In this document: in pieces, positions 17,147-26,048 of the stretch
Layout of the letters: every line of letters starts with the position of its first letter
Numbering within the stretch: the first letter of the stretch is position 1
Assembly: GCF_023509525.1 (NCBI RefSeq)
Contig: NZ_JAKNCJ010000002.1
Location: forward strand, 372,001-436,000
Reading direction: 5' to 3'
Length of the DNA stretch: 64,000 nucleotides
DNA from: Brachybacterium equifaecis
GTDB taxonomy: Bacteria; Actinomycetota; Actinomycetes; Actinomycetales; Dermabacteraceae
Made by a program: the position numbers and the translations under genes
Notes under the pieces: generated by a model
Told to the model about the DNA's origin: nothing
Database searches by the model: none
Seen by the model: only the letters and a program-made list of their open reading frames with translations

Positions 17147-18280
17147 TCAGCGGGCGGCGGCGAAGGCCTGGTCGAGGTCGGCGATGAGATCGTCGACGTG
17201 CTCGATGCCGACGGAGAGGCGCAGCAGCTCGTCGCTGATGCCCGCGTCGGCCCGCGCCTGCGGGCTCATGGCCTCGTGGGTCATGGTCGCGGGGTGGCAG
17301 ATGAGGGACTCGACGCCCCCGAGGCTCACCGCGTACACCGGCAGGCGCAGGGCCCGCAGGAACGCGACGCGATCGACGCCGTCCGCGAGCTCGAAGGAGA
17401 TGATCGCGCCGGGGCCGGCGGCCTGCGACTCCTGGATGCGTGCCTCGTCGGCGCTCAGAGAGCCGGGCAGGAGCACCCGGCCGACGGCGTCGTGCTCCGC
17501 AAGATGGGCGGCGATGGCCTGGGCCGACGACTGCTGGCGCGCGATGCGCAGCGGCAGCGTCTTGATGTCCTGGATGAGGCGGTAGGAGTCGAACGGGGAG
17601 AGCACCCCGCCGAGCGCCTTCTGCGCGAGGGTCATGGACGCGGCGATCTCATCGCTGTTCGTGGTCACGGCGCCGGCGAGAAGGTCCGAATGCCCGGCGA
17701 GGTACTTCGTGGCCGACTGGACCGCGATGTCGGCGCCGAGCTCGAGCGGGCGCTGCAGCACAGGCGTCATGAAGGTGTTGTCCACGACGACGAGCGCTCC
17801 GGCCGCGTGCGCGAGCGCGGCGATGCGGCGCAGGTCGGTCACGCGCAGGGTCGGGTTCGCGGGGGTCTCGACGAAGACCATGCGGGTCGCGGGGGTGAAG
17901 TCGTCGGCCGTGAGGTCGGCGAGGTCGGGGACGAAGCGGCCGGTCAGCCCGCGCGCCTCGAACAGCTGGTCGACGAAGCGGTAGGTCCCGCCGTAGACGC
18001 TGGCCGGGAGGATCACCTCGTCGCCGGTGCGCAGCAGCGAGAAGACCGCGGCGGTGGCGGCCATCCCGGTCGCGAAGGCGAAGCCGTGGGCCGCGCCGTC
18101 GAGCGCGGCGAGGACCGTCTCGAGCTGGGCGCGGGTGGGGTTGCCGCCGCGCTGGTAGGCGAAGTCGCCCTCGCCGGTGGCGGGATCGAGCTCGAAGGTC
18201 GACGCCAGGTGGATCGGCGGCACCACGGCGCCGTGCTCGTGGTCGCGCAGCGCCTGGACGGCGGTGGTCTCGATGCGCAC
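17147..18280 (-). CDS. Trans-sulfuration PLP enzyme (cystathionine gamma-synthase/lyase family)
   Basis: This 377-residue fold-type I PLP enzyme belongs to the Cys/Met metabolism family. The PLP lysine is Lys192 in SATKYLAGHSD. The YQRGGNPTR and FATGMAA motifs and the ETPANPTL segment are intact. Family members make cystathionine or cleave cystathionine, homocysteine or methionine; motifs alone do not separate these. The start is GTG with GAGGAG 8 nt upstream. It lies just upstream of, and parallel to, an amino acid importer operon, which fits sulfur amino acid salvage. Confidence 0.9.
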   Translation of the reverse strand: MRIETTAVQALRDHEHGAVVPPIHLASTFELDPATGEGDFAYQRGGNPTRAQLETVLAALDGAAHGFAFATGMAATAAVFSLLRTGDEVILPASVYGGTYRFVDQLFEARGLTGRFVPDLADLTADDFTPATRMVFVETPANPTLRVTDLRRIAALAHAAGALVVVDNTFMTPVLQRPLELGADIAVQSATKYLAGHSDLLAGAVTTNSDEIAASMTLAQKALGGVLSPFDSYRLIQDIKTLPLRIARQQSSAQAIAAHLAEHDAVGRVLLPGSLSADEARIQESQAAGPGAIISFELADGVDRVAFLRALRLPVYAVSLGGVESLICHPATMTHEAMSPQARADAGISDELLRLSVGIEHVDDLIADLDQAFAAAR

Positions 18281-18445
18281 GGATGCAGCTCCTCAGGTCG
18301 GGTTCCGCGCGACCGGTGGGGCGCGCAGCACGTGACTACCCTAAGGGCTACTTTGGGGTTCCATAACTCTGCGTGAACAGATGTGGCAGGAGGAACAGGG
18401 CGGGCCTGGCGCGCGGGCGGGTCTCGCGTTCCGGGCGCGTCACCG

Positions 18446-18787
18446 ATCGCGGCGTACGCGAGCGTCGGATTCCCGGCCCTGCCTCGATCGAGGTGTACGT
18501 GGACGTCGGAATGCGACCCCGCCCCCGATCGAGGTGTACGTGGGCGTCGGAATGCAGCCGCAGGCCGGATCGAGGTGTACGTAGTCGTCGGAATACGGGC
18601 CTCATAACGACGCCCAGGTACACCTCGGCGCGGAGGGTGCACTCGGCAGCCCCACCCCCGATCGAGGTGTACGTGAACGTCGGAATGCAGCCCCGCCCCG
18701 GATCGAGGTGTACGTAATCGTCGGAATGCGCGCCTCATAACGACGCCCAGGTACACCTCGGGGCGGAGGGCCGACGGGAGGGGCCGG
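18446..18787 (+). repeat. Phased intergenic repeat modules 3a and 3b (F-F-F-F-R then F-F-R)
   Basis: Module 3a has plus copies starting at 18446 (degenerate, about 22 of 26 matches), 18487, 18528 and 18569, and a minus copy at 18604. Module 3b has plus copies at 18661 and 18702 and a minus copy at 18737. Steps are 41 bp between direct copies and 35 bp at both inverted junctions. Positions 18522-18654 and 18655-18787 are a 133-bp tandem duplication. The gap 18281-18966 (686 bp) holds no gene that I can support. Confidence 0.95.
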
Positions 18788-18966
18788 AGTGTGCGACGGA
18801 GCAGGCCGAAGGGTGTGAGGGGGAATGCCGGAGCGCCGACGGGCACGCCGGAGGGCACTCCCGCGCGGTGCGGATCGCGCGGCCGCGAGGTGGAGCTGCG
18901 AGAGGGAGCTGCGAGGTGGGGGGATGGGGCGTCAGCCCGCCGTGCCGGCGTCAGCCCGTCAGCCCG

Positions 18967-20295
18967 TCAGCCCGCCGCGCCAGCGCCAGCTCGCCGCGCC
19001 CGCGCCTCGGCCCGGGCCCGGAGGGTCAGGAGCACGATGATCGTCATCGCGAAGCCGGTCGAGGCGAGGATCAGTCCCAGCGCGGCCGGGGCGCGCAGGC
19101 CGAAGCCTGCGGCGATGACCGCACCGCCGGCGAAGGCACCGATCGCATTGGCGATGTTGAAGGCGGCGTGGTGCATGGAGGCGCCGAGCACCTCGGAGCT
19201 GCCGGAGATCCTCATCAGCCAGCCCTGCATCGGCGGGTTCAGGGAGGCGTGGAAGAAGTTCATGATCCCGAAGGCGAGGAGCAGGCCCATCGGGGTCGCC
19301 ATCGTCAGGTTCAGCACGAGGATCGCGACGATGTACAGCGCATAGCCGACGACGATCGTGCCGAACAGGGAGCGGTCCGCGGAGATGCCGCCGACGATGT
19401 TGCCGATCGTCATGCCCAGGCCCGCCGCCGCCAGCACCCACGGCACGAAACTCGCGCTCGCCCCGGCGACGCCCTCGGTGATGTCGGCGATGTAGCTGAA
19501 GATCGTGAAGGAACCGGCGAATCCGACCGACACGATCGACACCAGCGCCCACAGCTGCACGCGGCGCAGCACCCGCAGCTCGTCGGCCACGCTCCTGCCG
19601 ACCGGGGCGGGGCGCTTCGGCAGGCTCAGCATCAGCAGGGCCATGGTGAGCGCGAAGATCGCGGCGATGCACAGGTACACCACGCGCCATCCCTGGGCCT
19701 GCCCGAGCGCGGTGAACAGCGGCACCCCGAGGAGGTTCGCGATAGTGAGGCCCGACAGGGCCAGCGCCACGCCCTTGCCGGCGCTGCCCGGCCCCATGAG
19801 GGAGGCGGCGATCAGGGAGGCGACGCCGAAGTACGCGCCGTGCGGCACTCCGGCGAGGAAGCGCGCGAGGACCGTCAGCCCGAAGGTGGGCATGAGGGCG
19901 GAGACGGCGGTTGCGACCGCGAGGATCAGGGCGAGCAGCACGATCAGGCGGGTGCGGCTCATCTTCACGCCCAGCAGCGCGAGGGTCGGGGCGCCGACGA
20001 CGACGCCGAGCGCGTACGCGCTGATCGCCTGGCCGGCACGGGCGATGCCGCGCTCCGGATCCACGGCCATCAGGTCCGGCAGGAGTCCGTGCGCGATGCC
20101 GGGCAGCAGGCCCATCGAGACGAACTCGGAGGCGCCGATGCCGAAACCGCCGAGCGCGAGCGCGAACAGCGCGAGTCGGCGCCGTCCGGGAGTGAGCAGG
20201 GCGCCGGTCGTGGTGGGCGGCTCGTCGGCCGCGGCGGGGATCGCGGTCGAGGCGGGGCGGGCGGGTGCAGAGGAGAAGGGGGAGGGTTCCGTCAC
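18967..20295 (-). CDS. MFS transporter (DHA1, AraJ/YdhP-like)
   Basis: This 442-residue major facilitator has twelve predicted helices, beginning with an ALGGFGIGASEFVSMGLLP helix 1 signature typical of the AraJ/YdhP/PbuE exporter group. A conserved RFLAGVPHGAYFG motif follows in helix 4. The N-terminal 40 residues are a hydrophilic tail. Members export small molecules such as sugars, purines or drugs; substrate is unknown. The start is GTG. It is transcribed alone, and the long repeat-filled gap lies beyond its 3' end. Confidence 0.9.
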   Translation of the reverse strand: MTEPSPFSSAPARPASTAIPAAADEPPTTTGALLTPGRRRLALFALALGGFGIGASEFVSMGLLPGIAHGLLPDLMAVDPERGIARAGQAISAYALGVVVGAPTLALLGVKMSRTRLIVLLALILAVATAVSALMPTFGLTVLARFLAGVPHGAYFGVASLIAASLMGPGSAGKGVALALSGLTIANLLGVPLFTALGQAQGWRVVYLCIAAIFALTMALLMLSLPKRPAPVGRSVADELRVLRRVQLWALVSIVSVGFAGSFTIFSYIADITEGVAGASASFVPWVLAAAGLGMTIGNIVGGISADRSLFGTIVVGYALYIVAILVLNLTMATPMGLLLAFGIMNFFHASLNPPMQGWLMRISGSSEVLGASMHHAAFNIANAIGAFAGGAVIAAGFGLRAPAALGLILASTGFAMTIIVLLTLRARAEARARRAGAGAAG

Positions 20296-20374
20296 CGCTC
20301 CACGGTAGTGCCGGGCCTGCGGGTATCCGCCGCGCCTGTGACCGCTTCCTCTCAGGCGGGCGGCCGCCTCGCGC

Positions 20375-21112
20375 TCAGCTGCGCGGGCCGAACACGGCCG
20401 AGCCGACGCGCACGATGCTCGCGCCCTCGGCGACCGCGATCTCGAGGTCGGCGCTCATGCCCATCGACAGCTCCCGCACCTCCGGCCGGCCGAGCCCGTC
20501 GCGCAGCACGCGCAGCTGCGACAGGGAGGCGCGCACGGCCGGCTCGTCGGTCGTGTTCGCGCCGATGGTCATCAGGCCCGTCACTCGCAGGTGCGGGCGC
20601 GCGTCGAGATGCGCGAGCGCCGCGCCGACGGCTTCGGGGGTCGGCGCGTACCCGCCCTTGCTCTCCTCGCCCGAGGTGTTGACCTGGATCAGCACGTCCC
20701 GCTCGACGCCGGCGAGCGCGGCGCGGTGCTCGAGGGCGTCGGCGATCTCGTCGCGGTCCACGCTGTGCACGAGGGAGGCGAAGTCGATGACGTCGCGGGC
20801 CTTGTTGCGCTGCAGGCGGCCGATGAAGTGGCGGGCGACGCGGAGCTCGGCCTCGAGCGCCGCGAGCTGCGGATCCTCGTGCGTCGCGATCTCCTGCGCG
20901 CGGTTCTCCCCCACCGCGACGGTGACGCCGCGAGCATGGAAGGCGCGCAGGGCCGCGGCGACCTCGGCGGGAGTCCGAGTCTTCGTGGCGAGCAGAACCA
21001 GCACGTCCGACGGATCGCGGTCGGCCGCGCGCGCGGCAGTGTCGATGCGCGCGAGAAGGGCGTCGACGCGAGCGTCGAGGGCGGGATCGGCGGGGGGAGA
21101 GTCGGCGGCCAT
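20375..21112 (-). CDS. yggS: YggS family PLP homeostasis protein
   Basis: This 245-residue single-domain alanine-racemase-fold protein binds PLP. The ATKTRTPAEV strand carries the PLP lysine. HFIGRLQRNK and LSMGMSADLE are the family signatures. It buffers free PLP and has no known catalytic reaction. The start ATG was chosen at MAADSP, with GGAAG upstream. A longer open frame would run through the adjacent tRNA gene and is rejected. Confidence 0.93.
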   Translation of the reverse strand: MAADSPPADPALDARVDALLARIDTAARAADRDPSDVLVLLATKTRTPAEVAAALRAFHARGVTVAVGENRAQEIATHEDPQLAALEAELRVARHFIGRLQRNKARDVIDFASLVHSVDRDEIADALEHRAALAGVERDVLIQVNTSGEESKGGYAPTPEAVGAALAHLDARPHLRVTGLMTIGANTTDEPAVRASLSQLRVLRDGLGRPEVRELSMGMSADLEIAVAEGASIVRVGSAVFGPRS

Positions 21113-21169
21113 AGGGCCATTCTTCCAGCTCCGCGCCGCCGCCCTGCCTGCACGCCCGGGGTCCCGTCT

Positions 21170-21206
21170 CAGCCGCAGCCGCAACCGCAGCGGCAGCCGC
21201 AGCCGC
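21170..21206. repeat. GCAGCC hexanucleotide imperfect repeat
   Basis: About six imperfect copies of a CAGCCG-type 6-base unit lie between yggS and the tRNA gene. This is a low-complexity tract with no evident function. Confidence 0.8.
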
Positions 21207-21215
21207 GCATCCGGG

Positions 21216-21289
21216 CACCCCCACTGGGACTCGAACCCAGACTTGGCCGATTTTAAGTCGGATGCCTCTGCCGATTGGGCTATGGGGGC
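21216..21289 (-). tRNA. tRNA-Leu (anticodon TAA)
   Basis: The minus strand folds as a cloverleaf. The acceptor is GCCCCCA against TGGGGGT (the first pair is G-U), the D-arm is GCCCAATCGGCAGAGGC, and the anticodon loop is CTTAAAA with TAA at plus positions 253-255 of the 21000 block (21253-21255). The T-arm is CTGGG-TTCGAGT-CCCAG. CCA is not encoded. The variable loop is only five bases (class I shape), whereas most leucine tRNAs have a long arm, and the discriminator base is G. It would read UUA, the rarest leucine codon in this GC-rich DNA. Confidence 0.9.
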
Positions 21290-21363
21290 CCGTGCTCGGG
21301 CACCTCGGGAGCGCTGCTCCGCGCCGTCCCGCGCACTGCGGCCCACCCTATGCTGGGGTCGCC

Positions 21364-23721
21364 ATGCCCGCCTCCCCTCGCTCCCTCGCGGACGCCCTGC
21401 GCCTCTTCGACGATGCGCGCCGCGCCGCCCTGCTGCGCGCCCGGCCCGATCTGCTCTCCCCGCCGCCCGCGAGCATCGCGGCTCTCGCGGCGCGGGCCGC
21501 CTCGCCGCTGTCCGTGCGGCGGGCGCTGCGGGAGCTGAGCACTCCGCAGCTGGCCGTGCTCGATGCGCTGAACGTCCTCCCCGACCCTGCGCCGCGCGGG
21601 GACGTCGCCGATCTTCTCGGCGCACCGGAAGCCGACCTGGCGCCGACGATCGCCGACCTCGCCACGCGCGCCCTGCTGTGGGAGGAGGGCGCGGCGCTGC
21701 GCCTGGTGCGCGCCGTGCGGGAGGCGCGCCCCTGGCCGGGCGGCCTCGCGCCCGTCGGCCCCGAGGATCCGAGCGCCGTGCAGGCGCGGGCGCTCGTCGC
21801 CGACGCGCCTGCCTCGCTCGCGCCGGTGCTGGAGTCCCTGCGCTTCGCCCCGGGGCGCGTCAGAGCGGGGGCCGACGAGACGGCCGATGCGACGGGCCAC
21901 GGGAACAGCAGCGGACGCAGTGGCCAGCCCGACGGCGGGCCCACCCGCGGGCGTAGCGCCGCCGAAGCCCTGGAGGCCGTCGGTCTCGCCGTCCTCGATC
22001 AGCCCACGAGCGAGGGCGGGGCATCGTGGCGGATCCCCCGCAGCATCCACCTGGCCCTGCGGGGCGGGCGACTCCTCCCGCACCTGGAGCTCTCCCCGCC
22101 TCCCGTCACCGGCCAGGCCGCGCCCGAGCGCTTCGCCGGGGCCCGCACGGCCGGCGCCGTGGAGGCCGCGCTCGACGCGGTGCGCCTGCTGCGCTCGATC
22201 CTGCAGTGGCGGGACGACGCCCCGGGGCTGCTGCGCCGCGGCGGGCTGCCGCAGCGCGACCTGCGCCGCCTCGCGAAGGACGCCGGCGTCGAGGCTCCGG
22301 TGCTCGCCCTCGTGCTGCAGAGCGCCTGGCTCGCCTCTCTCCTGAGCCACGACGGGGAGGTCTGGGGCCCGAGCACCGAGTGGCTCGCCCTGGCGGACGC
22401 ACCGGATGAGGCGCTGTGGGCGGAGATCGCCTGGACCTGGGCCGCCGCCGACCACCTCGCCGCGCTCGCCGGGACCGCTGACGCCGCAGGTCAGCCGCGC
22501 GCCGCGCTGTCGGAGGCGACCGCCCGGCCCGGTGCGGCCGCCCGGCGGCTCCAGCTCCTGCGCCTGCTCGCCTCTGCGGGCAGGGGCGAGGCGGTCCGCG
22601 TCAGCGCGGAGGAGCTCGCGCATGCCCTCGCCTGGTGGCAGCCGCTCGTGCCCCCCGCGCTCCTCCAGCAGGAGGCCGCCGCGGTGCTGGAGGAGGGCAG
22701 CACCCTCGGCCTGATCGCCGACGGGGTGCTCACCGAGCTCGGCCGCGCGGCGCTCGCTGTGCTGGATTCCCCAGAGGCCGAGAGCACCCCGCAGGCCGCG
22801 GAGTCCCAGCTCGCCGCCGCTCTCGCGCGTCTCGCCCCGCCGCCGGTGGAGGAGGTGCTGCTCGGCGCGGACCTCACGATCGTCATCCCCGGCCGCCCCT
22901 CGTCACGACTGCTGGCCCTGCTCGACTGGACGGAGATCGTCTCGCGCGGCAGCGGGCTCACCCTGCGCCTCACCTCCGCCTCCGTGCGCCGCGCGCTCAG
23001 TGAGGGACTCGACGCGGACGCCCTGCTGGACCTGCTGCGCTCCGCCTCCCGCACCCCGCTCCCCCAGGCGCTCGAGTACCTCGTGGCCGACGAGCAGCGC
23101 CGCTCCGGGCAGGTGCGCGTGGGTGCGGCGGCCGCCTGGGTCACCGGGGAGGCCGACGCTCTCGCCCGCCTGCTCGCGCACCCCGAGGCCGGCGCCGCAG
23201 GTCTGCAGCAGATCGCCCCGACCGTGGTCATCGCGAACCGGGATCCGCGCGCGCTGCTGCGCCTCGCCCTGCGCACGGGGCTCACCCCGCATGCCGTCGA
23301 CGGCAGCGGATTCCGCGCGCAGGCGAGCGCGCCCGGTCCGGGGGATCGCACGGGCGGGCTGCTCACGGGGTCGCTCCCGACCGACCGTCTGCTCCCCCCG
23401 CTCGATCGCGACGCGCCCGCCCGAGCCGTCGGCCCTCGCGACATCGCGCCCGCCCCCGGTGATCTCGCCGCGCGCGTGGTCGCGGCCCTGCGCTCGGCCG
23501 ACGAGGGCGGCGCGGCGCTCAGTCCCAGCGAGCGCCTGCATCTCGCGGCCGACGCCGGTGCCGCCGTGCGCGTGGGCATCGTGGACGGCAGAGGCGGGAT
23601 GGAGGTGCGGGAGCTGGTGATCCTCGGCGTCGCAGAGGGCCGCGTGCGCGCCCGCGATCCGCGCACCGGCGAGGAGCTCTCCGTGCTGGCGCACCGGATC
23701 GCGCTGGATCCCGTGCCGTAG
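21364..23721 (+). CDS. Helicase_C_3 / XPB-associated protein
   Basis: This 785-residue protein is Ala/Leu-rich with winged-helix-like segments in the N-terminal half. A C-terminal Helicase_C_3 region carries EVLLGADLTIVIPGRPSS, then SVRRALSEGLDADALLDLL, and a closing MEVRELVILGVAEGRVRARD stretch. Mycobacteria encode this family next to an XPB-type helicase. Here the XPB gene lies about 3 kb downstream on the same strand, with gnd and two small membrane genes in between. The protein probably partners that helicase in DNA repair. The start ATG follows GGGG. An upstream extension of the frame would enter the tRNA. Confidence 0.85.
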   Translation: MPASPRSLADALRLFDDARRAALLRARPDLLSPPPASIAALAARAASPLSVRRALRELSTPQLAVLDALNVLPDPAPRGDVADLLGAPEADLAPTIADLATRALLWEEGAALRLVRAVREARPWPGGLAPVGPEDPSAVQARALVADAPASLAPVLESLRFAPGRVRAGADETADATGHGNSSGRSGQPDGGPTRGRSAAEALEAVGLAVLDQPTSEGGASWRIPRSIHLALRGGRLLPHLELSPPPVTGQAAPERFAGARTAGAVEAALDAVRLLRSILQWRDDAPGLLRRGGLPQRDLRRLAKDAGVEAPVLALVLQSAWLASLLSHDGEVWGPSTEWLALADAPDEALWAEIAWTWAAADHLAALAGTADAAGQPRAALSEATARPGAAARRLQLLRLLASAGRGEAVRVSAEELAHALAWWQPLVPPALLQQEAAAVLEEGSTLGLIADGVLTELGRAALAVLDSPEAESTPQAAESQLAAALARLAPPPVEEVLLGADLTIVIPGRPSSRLLALLDWTEIVSRGSGLTLRLTSASVRRALSEGLDADALLDLLRSASRTPLPQALEYLVADEQRRSGQVRVGAAAAWVTGEADALARLLAHPEAGAAGLQQIAPTVVIANRDPRALLRLALRTGLTPHAVDGSGFRAQASAPGPGDRTGGLLTGSLPTDRLLPPLDRDAPARAVGPRDIAPAPGDLAARVVAALRSADEGGAALSPSERLHLAADAGAAVRVGIVDGRGGMEVRELVILGVAEGRVRARDPRTGEELSVLAHRIALDPVP

Positions 23722-23904
23722 GCGTGTCTCGTCGGCGCGACGCCCGCTCGATCCGACGGAAGTCCATCCCATCCGGGACGATCGGAGGGTGCCGTGCGGC
23801 ACAGACCTGGGTAGTGTTCTGCCATGTGCGGGCACCTCACCGGGTCCCGCTGCACACCCGTGATCCGGTGCCGCTCGGCACCGCCTATTCGAGGAGCTCA
23901 TCCC

Positions 23905-24189
23905 ATGACCTACCCCGCACCCCAGACCCCCGTGCCCGGCGCCGGCAACGAGACCATCAAGAAGAACGCCCTGATCGCGATGATCGTCGGCTTCCTCTGC
24001 GGTGGCGTCATCCCGGGCATCTTCGGTCTGCTCGGCTACCTCAAGGCCGACCAGGAGCCCGAGACGGCCCGCAAGTTCACCAAGTGGGCCTGGATCGCCC
24101 TCATCATCATGTGGGTGCTGACGATCATCTTCGTGATCATCTACTTCGTCTTCATCGTCGCGATGGTGAACTCGACGTCGACGTACTGA
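23905..24189 (+). CDS. Small membrane protein, DUF4190-like
   Basis: This 94-residue protein has a Pro-rich N-terminal 15 residues and two membrane helices. The first (LIAMIVGFLCGGVIPGIFGLLGYL) is followed by a charged loop and the second is WAWIALIIMWVLTIIFVIIYFVF. The layout matches small DUF4190-type proteins. GAGGAG lies 8 nt before the ATG. A strong bidirectional terminator follows. Confidence 0.82.
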   Translation: MTYPAPQTPVPGAGNETIKKNALIAMIVGFLCGGVIPGIFGLLGYLKADQEPETARKFTKWAWIALIIMWVLTIIFVIIYFVFIVAMVNSTSTY

Positions 24190-24211
24190 CGCGCACCTGC
24201 GCACGGCGCAG

Positions 24212-24253
24212 ATGAGAGAAGGCCCGGAGCATCCGCTCCGGGCCTTCTCTCAT
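24212..24253. terminator. Bidirectional intrinsic terminator
   Basis: Perfect 19-bp arms (ATGAGAGAAGGCCCGGAGC and its complement) flank the loop ATCC. It sits between the ends of the convergent DUF4190-like gene and gnd, and the outer AGAGAA/TTCTCT gives a short U-rich side for each direction. Confidence 0.92.
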
Positions 24254-24302
24254 GCCACCCCGCGTCGGCCCCGGCTCTCAGGCCCGGGCCGACGCGCGAA
24301 GG

Positions 24303-25850
24303 TCACTTGTCCTGGTTGGTCTCCAGGGACTCCTTCTGCGTCTTCTCGCCGGCGGCCGGATCGACCGCGCCGTGGGTGACGCCGTGGGTGTCGTCCTGGC
24401 GGGTCTCGCGGCGATCCTCGGACCACTCGACGTGGAACGTGCCCTCGCCGTCCACGCGCTGGTAGGTGTGCGCGCCGAAGAAGTCGCGCTGCGCCTGGAT
24501 GAGGTTCGCCGGGAGGCGCTCGGCGCGGATGCCGTCGTAGTACGCCAGGCTCGAGGCGAACACGGGGGCCGGGTAGCCGTTGGTCGCGGCGTAGGCCACC
24601 ACGCGGCGCCACGCCGGCACGCACTTGGCGATCTCCTCGGTGAAGTACGGATCCGCGAGCAGCAGCTTCAGGCTCGCGTCGCGCTCGTAGGCCTCGGTGA
24701 TGCGGTTGAGGAACTTCGCGCGGATGATGCAGCCGCCGCGCCAGATCTTCGCCATGTCGCCCAGGGTGATGTCCCAGCCGTAGGTCTCGGCGCCCTTGGC
24801 GATCTCCTCGAAGCCCTGCGAGTAGGCGACGAGCTTGGAGGCGTAGAGGGCCTTCTGGAGGTCATCGATGAAGGAAGCCTTGTCGCCCACCTCGGTCGGC
24901 TCGACCTCGGCCTTGAGGGTGCGCTGCGCGGCCTCGCGCTCCTCGACGTCTCCCGAGACGGAGCGTGCGAAGGTGGCCTCGGCGATGCCGGTGACGGGGA
25001 CGCCGAGATCCAGGGCCGTCTGCACGGTCCAGGCGCCGGTGCCCTTCTGGGCGGCGCGGTCCACGACGATGTCGACGAACGGCTTGCCGGTGCGCTCGTC
25101 CTTGTGCGCGAGGACGGTCGCGGTGACCTCAATGAGGAAGGACTCCAGGTCGCCCTTGTTCCACTCGGCGAAGACCTCGCCGATCTCGCCAGCGCCCATG
25201 CCGAGCGCGCGGCCCATGAGGTCGTAGGCCTCGGAGATGACCTGCATGTCGGCGTACTCGATGCCGTTGTGGACCATCTTCACGAAGTGGCCCGCGCCGT
25301 CGGCGCCGACGTGGGTGCAGCAGGGGACGCCGTCGACGTGCGCGGAGATCTTCTCGAACATCGGGCCGAGGCGGTCGTAGGACTCCTTGGTGCCGCCGGG
25401 CATGATCGAGGGGCCGTTGAGCGCGCCCTCCTCGCCGCCCGAGACGCCGGTGCCCACGAAGTGCAGGCCCTTCTCGCGCAGCGCCGCCTCCCGGCGGCGA
25501 GTGTCGGTGAACAGCGCGTTGCCCGCGTCGACGATGATGTCGCCCTGCTCCATGTACTGCGAGAGCTCGTCGATCACGGCGTCGGTGGGCTTGCCGGCCT
25601 TGACCATGATGATCGCGACGCGGGGCTTCTGCAGGGACTTCACGAAGTCCTCGGTGGACTCCGAGGGGAAGAACTGGCCCTCGCCGCCATAGCTGTCGAT
25701 GACCTTCTCGGTCTTGGAGACCGAGCGGTTGTGGATGGCGACCTTGAACCCGTTGCGCGCGAGGTTGCGCGCGAGGTTGGACCCCATCACTGCCATGCCG
25801 GTGACGCCGATATCGGCGACGTCGGCTGCAGAAGGTGCGAAGCTGGCCAT
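24303..25850 (-). CDS. gnd: 6-phosphogluconate dehydrogenase (decarboxylating)
   Basis: This 515-residue enzyme oxidises 6-phosphogluconate to ribulose 5-phosphate with NADP+ in the pentose phosphate pathway. The nucleotide-binding GVTGMAVMGSNLARNLA and the catalytic region with GTGVSGGEEGA and HFVKMVHNGIEYADMQ are intact. A further IWRGGCIIRAKFL motif is present. It is the long (about 480-residue) class with an additional acidic C-terminal tail of roughly 35 residues. AAGGAG precedes the ATG. The much longer open frame on this strand beyond 25850 is spurious and antisense to the XPB gene. Confidence 0.96.
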   Translation of the reverse strand: MASFAPSAADVADIGVTGMAVMGSNLARNLARNGFKVAIHNRSVSKTEKVIDSYGGEGQFFPSESTEDFVKSLQKPRVAIIMVKAGKPTDAVIDELSQYMEQGDIIVDAGNALFTDTRRREAALREKGLHFVGTGVSGGEEGALNGPSIMPGGTKESYDRLGPMFEKISAHVDGVPCCTHVGADGAGHFVKMVHNGIEYADMQVISEAYDLMGRALGMGAGEIGEVFAEWNKGDLESFLIEVTATVLAHKDERTGKPFVDIVVDRAAQKGTGAWTVQTALDLGVPVTGIAEATFARSVSGDVEEREAAQRTLKAEVEPTEVGDKASFIDDLQKALYASKLVAYSQGFEEIAKGAETYGWDITLGDMAKIWRGGCIIRAKFLNRITEAYERDASLKLLLADPYFTEEIAKCVPAWRRVVAYAATNGYPAPVFASSLAYYDGIRAERLPANLIQAQRDFFGAHTYQRVDGEGTFHVEWSEDRRETRQDDTHGVTHGAVDPAAGEKTQKESLETNQDK

Positions 25851-26048
25851 GTGTGTGCTCCTTGCGTCGAGGGATGGACGCCGGCTGAGCCGTGCGTCAC
25901 GGTAGCCACATCGTAGCGAGGGCCGCAGGGCGCCAGCCGGGAGTGCCAGGGGTTGCAGCGGGGTCGGCAGCGGCAGCTGAACGGGCCCCTCGTCACGAAC
26001 CGACTCCTCTGCGGCGTGAGCGGGGTCACCCGGGAGTACATTCCTCCT

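Noticed and set aside
18361-18717. Short open frames with repeated V-Y-V-x-V-G-M or S-R-C-T motifs across the repeat modules
   Set aside because: The peptide repetition comes only from the 26-bp DNA repeats. The 41-bp step changes frame at each copy, so no continuous protein is encoded.
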